DNA from: Corbicula japonica
Taxonomy: Eukaryota > Mollusca > Bivalvia > Venerida > Cyrenidae
Reading direction: 5' to 3'
NCBI GenBank assembly: GCA_038501625.1
Contig: JAZAYU010000015.1
Coordinates: 4,610,991 to 4,674,990 of the forward strand
DNA length: 64,000 nt
Shown piece by piece: positions 61,150 through 64,000 of this stretch. How positions within the stretch are numbered: position 1 is the first letter of the stretch; every line of letters begins with the position of its first letter. The notes below the pieces were generated by a model that worked only from the letters and a program-made list of their open reading frames with translations, ran no database searches and was not told where the DNA came from. The translations under genes were made by a program, and so were the position numbers.

Positions 61150-63283
61150 AAAAAGGTGAAATATGCATATCAGGAAACGCCACATTCAGAAAAAACAGCC
61201 TCCCCACACAGTCAAGAAGAAGATAGGGGGAGAGAGCATGGTAAATAAAATGATCAGTTTCAAAAGAGACACCACAAACAACAAGAGGTGTTTGTCAAAC
61301 ACAAATGCCCCCCCTGACGTGCAAGTGATATCTATTAGCATTGAATTTAAATTTTTGGAAATTTAGAGACTTTTGTAAGCTTTAGCAATGAAGGGTACCA
61401 GTCATGAAAGCAATTTACAAGACGGTGGAACTCCTATATATCAATAACCAGGTCATCCAATGAGAGGATTACATTTACCTCGACAAACATAAGCGCGTGT
61501 AGATTAACCTAGTCTAACACAAAGGATTTTATTGTAATTTAAATCAAATATTCGCTATTGGCGGAGATATAGTAGCTCTAGTGTTATGTCAATTCCGGTA
61601 ATGTGCAGGCTTTAGTGACCATCCATACGAAACCAAAGCATTTAATAAACACAAGTGAGTGATAATCAGTGCCTATTTATGACACGGCATATATTGAAAT
61701 AGTTTAAAATTAATGTTATGGATCATTAATATATATCTTTACTTGAAATTGTCATGGGGAAAAATAATCACAACTTTACACTGAGAAGTATTTTATTTTA
61801 TTATACAAATAAACATAAAAACGTTGTCTAGTTATTGATCGAACAAGGTTTTTTGTTGTCAAGGCCACCGTGACCTTGACCTTTGACCTACTGACCCCAA
61901 AACCAATAGGGGTCTTCTACTGGTCACGACCAACTTCCACACCAAATATGAGGTCTGTATCACAAAGCGTTGTCTAGTTATTGATCGGACAACGTTTTTG
62001 TATGCAAAGGCCACTGTGACCTTGACCTTTGACCTACTGATCCTAAAATCAATAGGGTTCTTCTATTGGTCATGACCAACCTCCACACCAAATATGAGGA
62101 CTGTATCACAAAGCGTTGTCTAGTTATTGATCGGACAAGGTTTTTGTGGTAAAGGCCACTGTGACCTTGACCTTTGACCTACTGACCCCAAAATCAATAG
62201 GGGTCTTCTACTGGTCATGACCAACCTCCACACCAAATATGAGGACTGTATCACAAAGCGTTGTCTAGTTATTGATCGGACAACGTTTTTGTGGTCAAGG
62301 CCACTGTGACCTTGACCTTTGACCTACTGACCCCAAAATCAATAGGGGTCTTCTACTGGTCATGACCAACCTCCACACCAAATATGAGGACTGTATCACA
62401 AAGCGTTGTCTAGTTATTGATCGGACAAGGTTTTTGTGGTCAAGGCCACTGTGACCTTGACCTTTGACCTACTGACCCCAAAATCAATAGGGGTCTTCTA
62501 CTGGTCATGACCAACCTCCACACCAAATATAAGGACTGTATCACAAAGCGTTGTCTAGTTATTGATCGGACAAGATGTGGTCTACGGACCGACCGACCGA
62601 CCGACCTACCGACCGACCGACATGTGCAAAGCAATATACCCCCGCTTCTTCGAAGGGGGGCATAATAAACAAAAATGAGAACCCGAGGGGTTACCGCCTT
62701 GGAAGGGTCAATCAAATTGCCACTGGGGGTTTAAACCAGGTTCTAGGGTGCACCAACCTCACACTTGCCCCAACAGGTTCTCATATCACAAAACAAGTAC
62801 AAGTTGTCTTGGTGAAAAGACTCCAACCCAATTATCGGCTTAACAATGTTGCATGCAAAAGCACACAAACATATAAAACATAAGAAGCTAAGAGCATTGC
62901 AAAGCTGAAGGGGCGGGTACTCGATGATCTTACCGAGACCAGAGCTCCTGGAGTAAAATCAGCAAGAACACGATGACAGGGATAAAAGAAACAAATCAAG
63001 CTTCTGGGTTCTTTTAAGATTTCCCCATTAACCTTCATAAACTCTTAAACCCCTGCCACCGTCGTGCAACCAAAGAGGTAAGCATAATGATCAACTGTAG
63101 AAGGGTTAATCACCAGGCCTGCAGAGCGCTGTAAAATATCATGTTGGTAACCTTTCTTTTTAAATTTACAGATGGTTTTTATGAATAACCGGGAGAAATT
63201 AACACTGCCTTTTATCTTTTTAAGTTTATAAATTAAATCTCCATAAAAAAATGGCTGTGAAATACCTTGTTGCAAAAGTGCAT
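61150..63283. repeat. Dispersed repeat, copy 2, inserted in the CAGTAG element
   Basis: Not present in the shorter CAGTAG copy, where the flanks join near 30390. Same repeat as 56920-57540, interrupted by the HINE at 61282-62665. Its exact ends are not resolved. Confidence 0.7.
61282..62665 (+). mobile_element. HINE (family D), 1384 bp
   Basis: Starts CAAGAGGTGTTTGTC, AAATGCCCCCC. The core is five units of 145-146 bp (GTGACCTTGACCTTTGACC at 61870, 62016, 62161, 62306, 62451). A GACC microsatellite lies at 62586-62622, then the hairpin CTTCTTCGAAG and GGGGGGCATAA. ATGCCCCCC and GGGGGGCAT are inverted subterminal repeats. Empty site at 57023/57024, insertion between A and T without target duplication. 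Confidence 0.85.
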
Positions 63284-64000
63284 GTACCAATAACGTCTCG
63301 ATAACGGATAGGCCTAGGTTGCTGTGTATTTGTAACAGATTTTTAATGCCTGATTGAATAAGCTGTTTACAAGAGGTGACAGGTTACAGTTTGTTTGCCC
63401 GGAGGCTTTACTGTTATTGTTCATCGCTGTCGAGAAAACTTAATTGGATTTATCAGCGGACAATAGACAAATTATAAAGGTGTCATGAGCTATGATATGG
63501 ACAATAAACGGTACATCTGGTGTCATTTCCTGTAAGCAGGCGATGTAAATATTCGATTGCAATCGGTTTTGGCAAGAAAATTTGCAAATTTTCTATTCGA
63601 TTGGGCGATATATTCTCTTATCCGATATCCAAATGGCCAATAAAATTTACATTGCTTATATAGGAAATGGTTTTGTGTTTGAAAATCGTACCCCATTTGC
63701 CGATATATTCTTATAGGCGATACCCGATTTTGTGGAGTCTACTGTATACCTGTAAAGAATCATGATTGTGGCTATTTATTTTTTGAGTTACATGTGACAC
63801 AAGATTACATTTTAAATTTATTTTTATTTAATGAAATACATAAGGGGCCATAACTCTGGTTTTAATGGATGTGGCCAGAAACAAAACCCCAGGTGCACAA
63901 CTACACATGATGGTCAACATGCCTCTCTAGTTTCATGACTGTGACTCCATATACTTTTGGATTTATATGCGACACAAAATTACATGCTGAGTGCATTATA

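Larger units (their letters stand above)
53786..63744. mobile_element. TA-flanked element, CAGTAG family, copy 2, with two big insertions
   Basis: Left end 53786 (AAGTAGACTCCGGGAAATCG), right end 63744 (TGTGGAGTCTACTG), flanked by TA (53784-53785, 63745-63746). Colinear with 29662-30847: segments 53786-54103, 60823-61150 and 63283-63744 align with it. The remainder is later insertions. Its flanks rejoin as TGGTCAATA-TACCTGTAAAG, matching the host repeat. Confidence 0.88.
50687..64000 (+). mobile_element. Outermost HINE of the nested region
   Basis: Starts CTAGAGATGTGTCCTTAGG with GGATGCCCTC and runs off the window. Its own core units (AACTTTGGTTCAAACGGACC, GTGTACAACTACAC, GTTTCATGACTGTGGC, ACATGCGACACAAGATTA) are visible at 50900-50982, 53602-53785 and 63747-64000, split apart by two insertions (50983-53599 and 53786-63744). 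Confidence 0.7.

Overview
Eukaryotic genomic window, most likely a bivalve mollusc. The coding content is spliced exons with GT-AG introns of an axonemal dynein heavy chain. The DNA is AT-rich. The introns are filled with repeat elements that look like the pearl/Helentron-derived (HINE) elements of bivalves: tandem cores of about 140-160 bp, a GACGGAC microsatellite and a short closing hairpin. Species cannot be fixed from sequence alone.

Layout. 1-8745: a satellite built from 50-bp and 41-bp forms of one monomer, with a higher-order duplication at a constant 4648-bp offset. 8834-15147: a 6.3-kb element with inverted ends and a TAA target duplication, carrying a spliced, broken, unrecognised Cys-rich gene and a cluster of palindromic MITEs. 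15560-50039, minus strand: fourteen in-frame exons (1977 bp, 659 codons) of a DNAH5/DNAH8-type dynein heavy chain, covering the end of the stalk, AAA5 and the start of AAA6. 50460-64000: a tRNA-derived SINE, then a four-deep nest of transposable elements that includes a pogo-like transposase with a single in-frame stop.

The dynein gene is the only host gene I can support. Its 5' exons (rest of stalk, microtubule-binding domain, AAA1-4) should lie right of the window and its 3' exons left of it, so the flanking introns exceed about 13.9 and 15.5 kb. Everything else is mobile or repetitive. Several insertions can be proved inside the window, because a second copy of the host repeat keeps the empty site. 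All well-bounded HINE-type copies lie in the same orientation, antisense to the dynein gene.
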